Shown piece by piece: positions 26,124 through 35,316 of a stretch of 64,000 nt of DNA. A program made the position numbers and the translations under genes. The notes beneath the pieces are model-generated. The model saw nothing but the letters and a program-made list of their open reading frames with translations. It made no database searches and had not been told where the DNA came from. Position 1 is the first letter of the stretch, and each line of letters opens with the position of its first letter. Source of the DNA: Desulfomonile tiedjei (GTDB lineage Bacteria > Desulfobacterota > Desulfomonilia > Desulfomonilales > Desulfomonilaceae); NCBI GenBank assembly GCA_016218715.1, contig JACRDG010000006.1:1-64000 (forward strand). The letters are read 5' to 3'.

Positions 26124-26232
26124 GGGTTCCTCCTTTGTGCCGCCGCCCAACCGCTCCAGGTCAGGCAGCATCCAACAAACTCCTCCACGGCCCGAACGGC
26201 CATAGCTTGCCGAATAGTTGACTCGTCGCCTC

Positions 26233-27705
26233 ATGCCACAGACGCATCCGACCGTTCTCGTTTACTTATTTAATATCCTGGGCCGACTCGCCCCTGAGTC
26301 CTACCTCGTAGGGGGCGCCGTACGCGACGCCTTGTCCGGGGGGTACGAAAGCGCCGACCTGGACATAGCGGTGAGGGGGGACGGTTTTGAGGTAGCCCGT
26401 ACCGCGGCGGACATGCTCGGGGCTAAGGCCACCTTCGTCCCATTGGATGCGGCTCGCGGCACGGCGCGACTGGTGCTCGGCGGTGACGAGCCGATCACCG
26501 TTGACATCTCCTCTTTCAAGGGAGGGACCATCGTCGAGGATCTCGTCCTCCGGGATTTCACCGTGAACGCGATGGCCGTCTCCATCGAGGACTATCGTGA
26601 GTTCGGCTACGGTCACCTTATCGACCCATGCGGAGGACAGCAGGACCTGCGTAACAAGATCGTGCGCGTATGCTCAGCGGAGGCGTTCTCCGATGATCCC
26701 CTTCGTGTGCTTCGGGCGTTCCGATTTGCCGCAAGCCTGGGTTTCTCGATAGACCGTGAAGTCATGGATCTCATCCCTCCCAACCTGGAGAGGCTGCCGG
26801 CCGTCTCTCCCGAGCGAATAAGGGATGAATTGTTCGCTGTGCTGTCAGCCCCTTCTTCTTTTCCGGTACTCAAGATGATGAGCGACGCGCAGGTGTTCGA
26901 CGCGATCGTCCCGGAACTTAAGCCCATGAAAGGATGCGGCCAAAACGAGTACCATCACCTCGACGTCTGGGATCACTCTCTTGAAGCGGTCCGCGCCATA
27001 GAGGAAGTAGTGCCCCGGAAATTGTGGTGCTTCGGAGAGCCTGGAGGCAAGGTCGAACGCTATCTCCGCGAAGAACCTGTCAAAGGGCGGCCGCGCGTCG
27101 CATTACTCAAAGTGGCAGCGCTCTTTCACGATGCGGGCAAGCCTCAGGCGAGATTCGTAGACCCTACGGGGAGAGTCCGTTTCTTCGGCCACGAAAAGGT
27201 CTCGGAACAGCTTTTTCTTATGGTTGCCGAACGCCTTAAACTCGCGCACCGCGAAACGGAAACCGTGGCAAAGTGGATCCGGGGTCACATGAGGCCATCA
27301 GCCCTGTTGGCGAGGCCCACGGTATCGAAAAGGTCCATATATCGTTTGCATCAGAGGTTTGGCGAGGATCTGACAGGCCTGTTCGCCCTTTTTCTGGCAG
27401 ACCTGGCTGCTTCGCGCGGTCCCGCGCGGCCTGAGGGACTGGACGACGCCGCGTGCCTCCAGCTCCAAGAAGCCATGGAGATTAACGCGGAGATGACTCA
27501 ACCCCCTCCAAGCCCTCTGCTGAACGGACGGGACGTGATGGAGGCTTTCGGTCTCTCACCGGGCCCCCTCGTGGGATCGATACTCAAGCGGCTGGCTGTT
27601 TTGCAGGCGTGCGGGGAGATAAGCAACCGTGATCAGGCCCTGTCGGCTGCACAGCAGTTCTACCGGGAGCGGGCCGGTCAGCGCAAGACGCGGTCGGACG
27701 GGTAA
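26233..27705 (+). CDS. cca: CCA tRNA nucleotidyltransferase/poly(A) polymerase-type with HD domain
   Basis: The class II nucleotidyltransferase head has YLVGGAVRDALSGG and the two metal aspartates in SADLDIAVRGDGF, followed by DFTVNAMAV and DPLRVLRAFRFAASLGF. A metal-dependent HD domain follows in the second half (LFHDAGKPQARF, FFGHEKVSEQ, WIRGHMRPS). It adds or repairs the 3' CCA of tRNAs or polyadenylates RNA. No clear ribosome binding site is seen for either ATG 26233 or TTG 26218. The encoded tRNA-Gln here already has CCA, so repair is a likely role. The length of about 490 is normal for the HD type. Confidence 0.88.
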   Translation: MPQTHPTVLVYLFNILGRLAPESYLVGGAVRDALSGGYESADLDIAVRGDGFEVARTAADMLGAKATFVPLDAARGTARLVLGGDEPITVDISSFKGGTIVEDLVLRDFTVNAMAVSIEDYREFGYGHLIDPCGGQQDLRNKIVRVCSAEAFSDDPLRVLRAFRFAASLGFSIDREVMDLIPPNLERLPAVSPERIRDELFAVLSAPSSFPVLKMMSDAQVFDAIVPELKPMKGCGQNEYHHLDVWDHSLEAVRAIEEVVPRKLWCFGEPGGKVERYLREEPVKGRPRVALLKVAALFHDAGKPQARFVDPTGRVRFFGHEKVSEQLFLMVAERLKLAHRETETVAKWIRGHMRPSALLARPTVSKRSIYRLHQRFGEDLTGLFALFLADLAASRGPARPEGLDDAACLQLQEAMEINAEMTQPPPSPLLNGRDVMEAFGLSPGPLVGSILKRLAVLQACGEISNRDQALSAAQQFYRERAGQRKTRSDG

Positions 27706-27783
27706 AGCGGCCGCGCCCTCTTCTTCGCAAGTTCGGTGTCGTATTGGCGGACGGATAATCGCGCAGATGGTCTCGGGATCAGA

Positions 27784-27875
27784 TGTAGGGGCAGGGCTTG
27801 CCCTGCCCGCGAGGGAATGTCGGACCGTGTTGCGGTATTTTGTTTGCATGGGGCGCAAGAAGCGGCGCCCCTACA
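27784..27875. repeat. TGTAGGGGC-bounded inverted-repeat element, copy A
   Basis: The 92-bp stretch begins TGTAGGGGC and ends GCCCCTACA. The left end contains a perfect 9-2-9 hairpin, GGGCAGGGC-TT-GCCCTGCCC (27789-27808); the right end has GGGGCGC facing GCGCCCC. It lies between the convergent cca and rpsA genes. A related element is at 31969-32038. Confidence 0.6.
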
Positions 27876-27946
27876 GCTCAGAATCCGGTTTACTCGGCTG
27901 GCTCTACCACGTCAACCTATCGCATTGACGCGGTCGAATACCTGCC

Positions 27947-29755
27947 TCACTCTTTGCTTCCGAAGTTGGTCCCGAGGTTCTCCTTGAGAAGATCGCCGAG
28001 ATTGGACGCGACCACCTCTTGACTATGGGTGTAACCTCGCACCTGATCGTATTCGCCGGCCTTTTCCAGGCTCTTGATGGAAAGGGCTATCTTTTTCTCC
28101 TTCTTGTTGACCTTGAGCACCATGGCGGTCAGCTCTTCACCGACCTTGGTGAAGTCGGAAGGGGAATTGACCCGTTCTCTCGAGAGTTCCGAAACATGGA
28201 TCATCCCTTCGATGCCCTCCTCTATTTCCAGGAAAACACCGAAGTCGGTGACCGACGTGACCTTTCCGGTGACTTTTGTCCCGGACGGGTAGCGATCGGG
28301 GATAGTCTCCCACGGATCCTCGTACATTTGTTTGATGCCGAGAGAGAATCTTTCGTTTTCTTTGTCGATATTCAGGACGACCGCCTGTACGGTCTGTCCC
28401 TTCTTGAACAGCTCTCCCGGGTGTTTGATCCGCTGAGTCCACGAGATGTCGGAAATGTGAACGAGGCCGTCGATCCCTTCGTCAATCCCGACGAAGATGC
28501 CGAAGTCGGTCACGTTTCGGATCTTGCCTTCGATCTTGGTCCCCTCAGGATATCTTTCAGCGATCACGTCCCACGGATTGGGCTTAAGCTGCTTCATGCC
28601 GAGGGAGATGCGTTTCTGGGTCTTGTCGACGTTGAGCACCACCACTTCCACTTCTTCGCCTATTTGAACCATTTTGGAAGGGTGACGAGGCTTCTTGGTC
28701 CAGGTCATCTCAGAGACATGAACCAATCCCTCAATTCCTTTCTCCACCTCGACGAAGACCCCGTAGTCGGTGATGCTGACGACTTTTCCCGTCCATTTGG
28801 AACTGATGGGATAGGTCAGCTCCGCGTGCTCCCACGGGTCTGGTTGGAGCTGCTTGAGCCCGAGCGACACGCGCTCTTTGTCTTCGTCAAATTTCAGAAC
28901 CTTTACCTGGATCTCGTCTCCCACCTTGAGGATGTCCGCCGGGTGATTGATGCGTCCCCACGACATGTCAGTGATGTGGAGAAGTCCGTCAATCCCGCCG
29001 AGATCGATGAACGCGCCGTAGTCCGTGATGTTCTTTACCGTCCCGATGAACACGCCTGATCCTTCCATCGCATGGACGATAAGGTTCTTCTTGTCCTCTT
29101 TCATTTTCTGCAGCAGGGGTCTCCTGGATAGGACGATGTTTCCACGTTTCCGGTTATATTTCAGCACGTTAAAATCGAAAGTTTCGCCGATGTACTTTTC
29201 GAAATTCCTGACAGGCCTGAGATCGACCTGCGATCCGGGTAGAAAGGCGGCCACACCTATATCGACCTGCAGCCCCCCCTTAACACGGCTGACCACTTTC
29301 CCTTGTATCGTCTTCTCGGTCTCGCAGACTTCGGCGATCTGTTCCCAGATTCGGATTTTGTCGGCCTTGGACTTGGAGAGTCTCACCTCTCCCGAGGCTT
29401 CTTCAGTATCTTCCAGGAAGACCCTGACCTCGTCCCCGACCTTTACCGTCAGGTCTCCGTGTTCATCCGTAAACTGGTCAAGGGGGATCTGCCCCTCCAT
29501 TTTGGAGCCTACGTCCACCATGACGAATTCGGAGGTTACCTGCACTACCATGCCGGTCACAACTTCACCTTCTTGAACTTTGTGAAAACTGCTTTCGACC
29601 AGCTCGGCAAAATCCTCTTCTCGTGAAACCTCCTGCTCCATTTCTTCGACAGGGTTGTTGTTGGTTTGGGTTTCCAAGTTGTCCATCCGGTTGCCACCCC
29701 CAGACTCTCGTTCGTCGCTCATAAGGTGAGAAATCGACCCAGGATAATCGTTCAT
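27947..29755 (-). CDS. rpsA: 30S ribosomal protein S1
   Basis: The protein has six S1 RNA-binding repeats. Four are nearly perfect and recognisable by phrases such as ITDYGAFIDLGGIDGLLHIT, ITDYGVFVEVEKGIEGLVHV, VTDFGIFVGIDEGIDGLVHI and VTDFGVFLEIEEGIEGMIHV; two diverged repeats lie nearer the N-terminus. S1 binds mRNA leaders on the small subunit and helps initiation. The start chosen (29755) follows AGAAAGG; a second in-frame ATG at 29686 follows GGGGGTGG and is also possible, as the first 45 residues are not conserved. It is the last gene of a hisC-cmk-rpsA operon. Confidence 0.95.
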   Translation of the reverse strand: MNDYPGSISHLMSDERESGGGNRMDNLETQTNNNPVEEMEQEVSREEDFAELVESSFHKVQEGEVVTGMVVQVTSEFVMVDVGSKMEGQIPLDQFTDEHGDLTVKVGDEVRVFLEDTEEASGEVRLSKSKADKIRIWEQIAEVCETEKTIQGKVVSRVKGGLQVDIGVAAFLPGSQVDLRPVRNFEKYIGETFDFNVLKYNRKRGNIVLSRRPLLQKMKEDKKNLIVHAMEGSGVFIGTVKNITDYGAFIDLGGIDGLLHITDMSWGRINHPADILKVGDEIQVKVLKFDEDKERVSLGLKQLQPDPWEHAELTYPISSKWTGKVVSITDYGVFVEVEKGIEGLVHVSEMTWTKKPRHPSKMVQIGEEVEVVVLNVDKTQKRISLGMKQLKPNPWDVIAERYPEGTKIEGKIRNVTDFGIFVGIDEGIDGLVHISDISWTQRIKHPGELFKKGQTVQAVVLNIDKENERFSLGIKQMYEDPWETIPDRYPSGTKVTGKVTSVTDFGVFLEIEEGIEGMIHVSELSRERVNSPSDFTKVGEELTAMVLKVNKKEKKIALSIKSLEKAGEYDQVRGYTHSQEVVASNLGDLLKENLGTNFGSKE

Positions 29756-29839
29756 ATATACCTTTCTTTTTGTTTTCTGACAACAAAAACTTTGTCGCCC
29801 GCGTGCGACCACCTCCAGAGCCGTTGTCCCGGACCGTCG

Positions 29840-30544
29840 TCACCTCGCCGCGTTCAGACTCGACGCTTCTCCTTCGATCGCGCACATGATCCGATCGACA
29901 ACCTCGTCGGGGCTCAAAGCGCCGGCATCTATAGCCAACGCGTCAGACGCCATGACGAGCGGAGAAGCCTTTCTCGTCGCGTCGCGCTGATCCCGCTCGA
30001 TCATCTGCGAACGGACTTGATCGAAATCCGCACGCTCTCCTCGTTCTATTAACTCAAGATATCTCCTCCGGGCCCGTTCGTCCAGATCCGCGATGAGGAA
30101 GAACTTGAACCGCGCATGAGGAAAGACCACAGTCCCCATATCTCGGCCTTCGGCAACGAGATTCCATTGTTCACCCGTGGATCTCTGCAGGTCCAGCAGA
30201 GCCTGCCTGACTTCGGGCAACGCAGAAAACCGGGATGCTGCCTCGCTGATAGACTCGTGCCGCAGGAGTGCGGTGACGTCCTCGCCGTTGAGAAGGACCT
30301 TCATGGTAACGGCTGCCGGCTCGACCGCAATCTCCAATGCTGAAATCGCTTCCTCGGGAATCCGCACGGCATTCGGAGGAATCTTTCGGCGAAGCAAATG
30401 CAATGCCACGCACCGATAGAGCGCTCCGCTGTCGAGCAGAACGAAACCGAGACGCTGGGCCAGCAAGCGCGCGGCGGTCGACTTCCCTGCAGCGGCAGGA
30501 CCGTCTATGGTTATGATGGAAGTTCTCTTCGCAGGATCGGTCAA
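29840..30544 (-). CDS. cmk: Cytidylate kinase
   Basis: The enzyme phosphorylates CMP and dCMP. The P-loop is IDGPAAAGKSTAARLLAQRL at about residues 13-32, followed by LDSGALYRCVALHLL, a CMP-binding WNLVAEGRDMGTVVFP region and the lid IADLDERARRRYLEL. The length of 234 residues is normal. The only in-frame start near the P-loop is TTG at 30544. It lies between hisC and rpsA on the same strand; in many bacteria cmk stands directly before rpsA. The ispH gene often found between them is absent. Confidence 0.93.
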   Translation of the reverse strand: MTDPAKRTSIITIDGPAAAGKSTAARLLAQRLGFVLLDSGALYRCVALHLLRRKIPPNAVRIPEEAISALEIAVEPAAVTMKVLLNGEDVTALLRHESISEAASRFSALPEVRQALLDLQRSTGEQWNLVAEGRDMGTVVFPHARFKFFLIADLDERARRRYLELIERGERADFDQVRSQMIERDQRDATRKASPLVMASDALAIDAGALSPDEVVDRIMCAIEGEASSLNAAR

Positions 30545-30628
30545 TCTCTCGGGTCACTCCCTATAGTGTCCGCGGCAGCGGCCGATGGCCAATCGGCTCA
30601 GCAGCCCACGAGCTTCAGTGATAAGCTT

Positions 30629-31753
30629 CTAAGACGCGGCTTTCAGGACTTGCCTCAATGCCTCGATAAAACGCCGGTTGTCTTCGGGTTTGCCCACCGT
30701 GACACGGATGCAGTCATCCAGGCCGAATGAACCCAGATGCCGCACAATCACCCCTCGCCTCAGCAAGGCCTCATAAGTCCCTCTCGCGGGCCTGCCCAAG
30801 CAGAAGGTGAGGAAATTTGCGTGGGACGGGACCACTTTCACACCCAGGGAAGCCAGTTCTTCGGACAGATACCGCATTCCTTCCCGGTTCGTTTGCAGGG
30901 ACCGCTCGAGGTGATCGCGGTCGTCCAGCGCGGCCAGTGCGGCCTTCTGAGCCAGGGAATTGACGTTGAACGGGGGTTTGATCCGATTGAGGAGTTCGAC
31001 AAGCCACGGGGCTCCAATACCGTACCCCACCCGTAACCCTGCCAGTCCGTAGATCTTCGAAAAAGTCCGAAGGACGAGCACCGGGATCTCCATGGCTACA
31101 TAGTTCGTCCCACACGGGCAATCGGCTGCGGCAACGTACTCTCGATAAGCCTCATCCACTACAAGGAGCAAGCGCTCTTTCGGGAGATCCGCGAGAAAGG
31201 ACTCGAAGTCAGCGCGGGAGACGATCGTGCCGGTTGGACTGTTGGGGATCGCCAGAAAGATAATCCTGGTCCGTTCCGTCACCGCGCGCGCCATGGCAGG
31301 CAGGTCCATGGCGTAATCCTTGAGCGGTACCCGAACGGCCGCACCGCCGAACGCTTCCACACAAATGCGGTACATGGAGAAGCTGATTTCTCCCATTATG
31401 GCTTCACAACCCGGTCCGATAAACACATGGGCGCACATCTCCATGAGTTCGTCAGATCCATTTCCCAGTATCACGGAATCGGGAGATACGCCCGTCCGTT
31501 CTGCCAGCGCGGATCGGAGTTCCGGCGCCGAGGACTCCGGGTACACATGCAGCTCCTGCAAGCTTTCGCGCACAGCCTGCACTGCCAGTGGCGAGGGTCC
31601 CAGAGGGTTCTCGTTGGAGGCCATCTTGATCGCGTGCGTGACACCGAGTTCTCGCTGCAGTTCCGCCACTGGTTTTCCGGCCACGTAGGGCGGGACAGCG
31701 AAAATCCTCGCATCTACAACACGCTTCACCCAGGGGGGCGCCGTTCCGTCCAT
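30629..31753 (-). CDS. hisC: Histidinol-phosphate aminotransferase
   Basis: This fold-type I PLP aminotransferase of about 374 residues makes histidinol phosphate and often also acts on aromatic amino-acid precursors. Seen are KMASNENPLGPSPLA, LGNGSDELMEM, IFLAIPNSPTGTIV, VVDEAYREY and the PLP lysine in LRTFSKIYGLAGLRVGYG. The ATG at 31753 follows GAGGAG at five bases. An ATG-type start at 31876 would add 41 unrelated residues. Being upstream of cmk and rpsA and away from other his genes, it may serve aromatic amino-acid synthesis. Confidence 0.92.
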   Translation of the reverse strand: MDGTAPPWVKRVVDARIFAVPPYVAGKPVAELQRELGVTHAIKMASNENPLGPSPLAVQAVRESLQELHVYPESSAPELRSALAERTGVSPDSVILGNGSDELMEMCAHVFIGPGCEAIMGEISFSMYRICVEAFGGAAVRVPLKDYAMDLPAMARAVTERTRIIFLAIPNSPTGTIVSRADFESFLADLPKERLLLVVDEAYREYVAAADCPCGTNYVAMEIPVLVLRTFSKIYGLAGLRVGYGIGAPWLVELLNRIKPPFNVNSLAQKAALAALDDRDHLERSLQTNREGMRYLSEELASLGVKVVPSHANFLTFCLGRPARGTYEALLRRGVIVRHLGSFGLDDCIRVTVGKPEDNRRFIEALRQVLKAAS

Positions 31754-31968
31754 TGGTCTCCTCGCGATTGAAGTGGTCGCTCGCAGGTTCGGGTGCGCCG
31801 GCAGACCGACGCCGAGCTGTCGAGACTCACTGAGCCAAAGAGAACTCTTATACCCCTTGTACGAGAGGAACGTCAACCGCTCCCGATCAAAAAAACAATT
31901 TGGAGTCTCTACGTTGCTCGGTTTCTATTGACCTTGAAAATCCGGTGTAGTCCGTGGAAATTGATTTT

Positions 31969-32038
31969 ATTAGGAGCAGTCCCCCGTGGCCGATCCGGAT
32001 CATACAGATCCGGCCCGGTGCGGGGACCTGCCCCTACA
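31969..32038. repeat. TGTAGGGGC-bounded inverted-repeat element, copy B
   Basis: The right end reads GGGGACCTGCCCCTACA and the left end TTAGGAGCAGTCCCC is an imperfect inverted match. The centre holds GATCCGGATC near AGATCCGGCC, giving a long hairpin. It lies upstream of hisC on the far side of its start. Confidence 0.5.
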
Positions 32039-32382
32039 TCGCTCCGGTCTTTCGCTCGGGCCGCGTACTTGGGTTCGGGATCCGACGCGCACCATGAGTG
32101 AACTGCTCATGAAGAACAGGGCAGCATTCTGCAGCCTTGGAGGCGGTTGAGACTACTGGCCTTTTGCCGGCCCGTTCCCTACCGGGCGTCAGAGAATATC
32201 CGACAAACGCTGCGGGATCCGGTGCTTCGGTTATACGCACAACGCATCGTTCTCATAATAGTTTTTGGGTCGAATCATATTGAAGTGTCATTGCGAACAG
32301 GATCGTTCTGATTGCGGTTCAGCATAAATCTTGCCAGAACCCACCCGGTTCATGGTAAATTGGAACCAAGGGGCAATTCAGC
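32039..32382. other. Intergenic region upstream of the PilZ gene
   Basis: No gene is supported. Open frames are short and unlike proteins. It should hold the PilZ gene promoter but I see no strong match. Confidence 0.4.
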
Positions 32383-32769
32383 ATGTCGCCAAAAGTGAAG
32401 ATCGAATCGTCTGCAGACGAGAGACTCAGTCACAAAGACGGGCGTCGCATCCCTCGGTCTTATCCTGTCGTTCAACTCCCCATATATGATGTGGACGACC
32501 CCACGGTGGAGGGTCGCGTCCAGGACCTGTCGGAGAAAGGAGTACAAGTTTCCGGTATTCTGACAGAAGTGGATCAGCGTAAGACCTTCTTCATCCAGGC
32601 AAATGAATTTGCGGCGGTAAACCCCTTTTCATTCGAGGCGGAGTGCCGATGGGTACGGGCCTCCTCGGGTGCCGACCAGTGCGTCTCCGGTTTCGAGATA
32701 ACGTGGATATCCGACAAGGATTTGGAAGAACTCAGATCTGCAATTGACCTGCTGGCCCTCTCCGATTGA
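32383..32769 (+). CDS. PilZ-domain protein (probable cyclic-di-GMP receptor)
   Basis: The 128-residue protein has a PilZ-like layout. An RRIPR motif (R-x-x-x-R type) lies at about residues 21-25. VEGRVQDLSEKGVQVSGI carries the second motif (D-x-S-x-x-G) at about residues 48-54. Strands FSFEAECRWVRA and CVSGFEITWIS and a C-terminal helix follow. Such proteins bind c-di-GMP and regulate surface behaviour. No partner domain is fused. The start has AGGGG upstream. Confidence 0.75.
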   Translation: MSPKVKIESSADERLSHKDGRRIPRSYPVVQLPIYDVDDPTVEGRVQDLSEKGVQVSGILTEVDQRKTFFIQANEFAAVNPFSFEAECRWVRASSGADQCVSGFEITWISDKDLEELRSAIDLLALSD

Positions 32770-33087
32770 ATCATACCCCGACGTTTCGCGCTGAAAGGCC
32801 GGCTCGGATCGCGGGCCGCTTTCGCTCAATCCCAATCATCATTCTTATGGTTCATGAACGTTTAAGGGCGGCTTCCGACAATGGCGCGATTCCGTGACGG
32901 TTTCGCCAAGAACGACGAAGCGACGCTGGAGATGGCAGGATGACCACTTCCGAACCCATGCCCATTCCCATTTCGGAAGACGCGGCAGCGAACCTCGAAA
33001 AACGTGCAGTTGTTCACGGGGATAGGCAACTCGGTCCAAAATGTGTTCTTCATGATCGTGTCAGGGAGGGGAGTTGCTCGTTTTTTC
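32770..33087. other. Intergenic region, no supported gene
   Basis: No convincing coding frame lies between the PilZ gene and the etf promoter. Short frames here lack ribosome binding sites and family features. Confidence 0.4.
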
Positions 33088-33116
33088 TTGACTCACGAGT
33101 CAACCACATCTAGACT
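33088..33116 (+). promoter_or_regulatory. etfBA promoter with inverted-repeat operator
   Basis: TTGACT (33088-33093) and TAGACT (33111-33116) are spaced 17 bp. The perfect inverted repeat TTGACTC-AC-GAGTCAA (33088-33103) covers the -35 box and the start of the spacer, a typical repressor position. The leader to the start codon of etfB is about 170 nt. Confidence 0.6.
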
Positions 33117-33296
33117 CAGTAAGTTCTTGCGCGGCATGGGTGTTGTTCTTCACTTTGTTGCAGTTGGGCCGAGATCCCCTGAAAAGGTGTTCAAGCCGTT
33201 GGTTTTTGAGAGGGATGCGGGGCTCTCTTGCTTCCCCTCGGACACCCGGGCCATGACAGGCGCCTCACCGGATATCAAACGAAAGGAGGAGTGTCC

Positions 33297-34076
33297 GTGA
33301 AATCGTTGGTTTGCTTGAAGCAAGTCCCTGACACGGAAACCCAGATCAAAGTCAATCCCGATGGGACCGGTATCGTCACCGAGGGCATTAAGTACGTTAT
33401 CAATCCGTACGACGAATTCAGCGTCGAAGAAGCCCTCCGCCTCAAAGAGAAATTCAAAGCCGGCGAAGTGCTCATCCTGAGCATCGGCCCGGACAGGGCT
33501 ACCGAAGCCATTCGCACAGCGCTGGCCATGGGCGCCGACAAGGGGATTCACATCAGTGATGAGTCCCTGAACAACAGCGACCCGTTTGTGATCGCCCAAG
33601 CCCTGGCGGCGGCGGCAGCCCAGACCGAATACGACATTATATTCTGCGGTCACCGTGCCATCGACGACGATTTCGGCGAAGCCGGCGCCATGCTGGCCGA
33701 GCTTCTGAAGCTCCCTCAGGTCACCCTCGTGACCAAGGTGGACATCGCGGATGACAAGACAAAAGCGATCGTGGAGCGAGACGTGGAAGGGGGCAAGGAG
33801 ACAGTTGAAGTACCCCTCCCCTGCGTGCTTACTTCCCAGAAAGGCCTCAACGAGCCGCGTTACGCCTCTCTGCCTGGAATCATGAAGGCCAAGAAGAAAC
33901 CCATCGATAAGAAGACGGCAGCAGACCTGGGTATTTCACCGGAGCCGAAGTTGCGGTCCAATGCCTATTCCATGCCCCCCGAAAGGACGGCGGGGAAGAA
34001 ATTCGAAGGGATGGAGCCGCCGGACGTGGCCAAAGCTGTCGTGCAGGCGCTGCGCAACGAGGCCAAAGTGATTTGA
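33297..34076 (+). CDS. etfB: Electron transfer flavoprotein, beta subunit
   Basis: The 259-residue protein matches EtfB: the N-terminal VKSLVCLKQVPDTETQIKVN, the NPYDEFSVEEALRLKEK segment, ATEAIRTALAMGADKGIHI, the AMP-binding CGHRAIDDDFGEAGAMLAEL and the loop VPLPCVLTSQKGLNEPRYAS. It carries electrons from acyl-CoA dehydrogenases to the membrane. GTG at 33297 follows AAAGGAGGA and gives the family start. The gene forms an operon with etfA after a 43-bp gap. Confidence 0.95.
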   Translation: MKSLVCLKQVPDTETQIKVNPDGTGIVTEGIKYVINPYDEFSVEEALRLKEKFKAGEVLILSIGPDRATEAIRTALAMGADKGIHISDESLNNSDPFVIAQALAAAAAQTEYDIIFCGHRAIDDDFGEAGAMLAELLKLPQVTLVTKVDIADDKTKAIVERDVEGGKETVEVPLPCVLTSQKGLNEPRYASLPGIMKAKKKPIDKKTAADLGISPEPKLRSNAYSMPPERTAGKKFEGMEPPDVAKAVVQALRNEAKVI

Positions 34077-34119
34077 CGTTCCACGATCCACTAAGAAACG
34101 ACTATGAAGGGGATAACAG

Positions 34120-35100
34120 ATGTCCAAGGTGATGATATATGGAGAGATCAAAGGCGGAAAGATCAAGAAGACCGCCTTTGAACTGGCCAGTGAGGGACGC
34201 AAGTTGGCCGACGGCCTCGGAGGTGAACTATCTGCCGTGTTGATGGGGGCCCAGGCCGAACAATTCGCTTCAGACCTCGGGCGATACGGTGTGGATACGG
34301 TCTATGTGGTGGAGGCTCCCGAGCTGGAAGGGTACAATTCGGAGTACTACGCCCAGGCCCTTGCACAGGTTATAGCGGAAAAGAAGCCGGAAGTTGTGCT
34401 GCTGAGCCACACGATGCAAGGCAAGGACCTCGCTCCACGCACGGCTGCAAAGCTGGGGGTCGCGACGGTAGCAGATTGCGTCTCTTTTCGTCTGGACGGA
34501 TCTACCCTCGTGGGGAAACGTCCCATGTATGCAGGCAAATGCTACGCGGAATGGACAGCGATGGCGTCTCCGCAGATGTTCTCAGCGCGGCCCAACGTGC
34601 TGGAAACCGCTGAGAATGCAAAGGCCGGTGCGGTGGAGAAGATCGCCTTCACTGTGGATTCTTCACGAACAACCTACTCTACCAAGGAACTCAGCCTCGA
34701 CACGAGCGGCAAAGTGGACCTGACGGAAGCGGAAATTATTGTGTCCGGCGGCCGCGGCATGGGTGGCTCCGACTACACGCTTCTGGAAGAGATGGCCTCC
34801 ATCTTCGGTCCCACCGCGACGGTCGGCGCGTCCCGAGCTGCCGTGGACGCGGGCTGGCGACCGCACTCCGACCAGGTGGGACAGACCGGCAAGACCGTGA
34901 CCCCCAACCTGTACGTGGCCTGCGGGATCTCCGGCTCGATCCAGCATCTTGCTGGCATGGGCTCGTCCAAGGTCATCGTGGCCATTAACAAGGACCCGGA
35001 GGCTCCCATTTTCACCAAGGCCGACTACGGTATCGTGAGCGACCTTTTCAAGGTAGTACCGGAAATGAACAAGGAACTCCGGGCACTGCTCGCCGAATAG
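34120..35100 (+). CDS. etfA: Electron transfer flavoprotein, alpha subunit
   Basis: The 326-residue partner of EtfB has an N-terminal Rossmann-like domain ([20 protein letters not shown]) and the C-terminal FAD domain with [39 protein letters not shown] and [11 protein letters not shown]. In anaerobic syntrophs and sulfate reducers such ETFs link beta-oxidation to membrane oxidoreductases, and some are bifurcating; this subunit does not by itself show which. A strong hairpin follows the stop. The next gene, an acyl-CoA ligase, fits fatty-acid or carboxylate oxidation. Confidence 0.95.
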   Translation: MSKVMIYGEIKGGKIKKTAFELASEGRKLADGLGGELSAVLMGAQAEQFASDLGRYGVDTVYVVEAPELEGYNSEYYAQALAQVIAEKKPEVVLLSHTMQGKDLAPRTAAKLGVATVADCVSFRLDGSTLVGKRPMYAGKCYAEWTAMASPQMFSARPNVLETAENAKAGAVEKIAFTVDSSRTTYSTKELSLDTSGKVDLTEAEIIVSGGRGMGGSDYTLLEEMASIFGPTATVGASRAAVDAGWRPHSDQVGQTGKTVTPNLYVACGISGSIQHLAGMGSSKVIVAINKDPEAPIFTKADYGIVSDLFKVVPEMNKELRALLAE

Positions 35101-35119
35101 CGCTCTCCATTCGTGGGTT

Positions 35120-35150
35120 GGTGAGAGGAACCCGCCAGGGTCCTCTCACC
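35120..35150 (+). terminator. Hairpin after etfA
   Basis: GGTGAGAGG (35120-35128) pairs perfectly with CCTCTCACC (35142-35150), with further pairing ACC/GGT inside. There is no T tract after the hairpin, so it may be a weak or factor-assisted terminator or an mRNA-stabilising stem. Confidence 0.5.
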
Positions 35151-35316
35151 GGCTCCTCGTTCCGCCTGTTTGAACGGCCCGCCTCAGCTCGCTCTTGCTC
35201 TTTGACGTAATCACTCAAAAACCGCGATTGTCTGGCAATTCAGGCTCTGGTAAAATTCCTAATCACGTGCTTCGGAATTCGCAACAAACCCCTTCCCTTT
35301 GCCATTGGAGGCTCGA

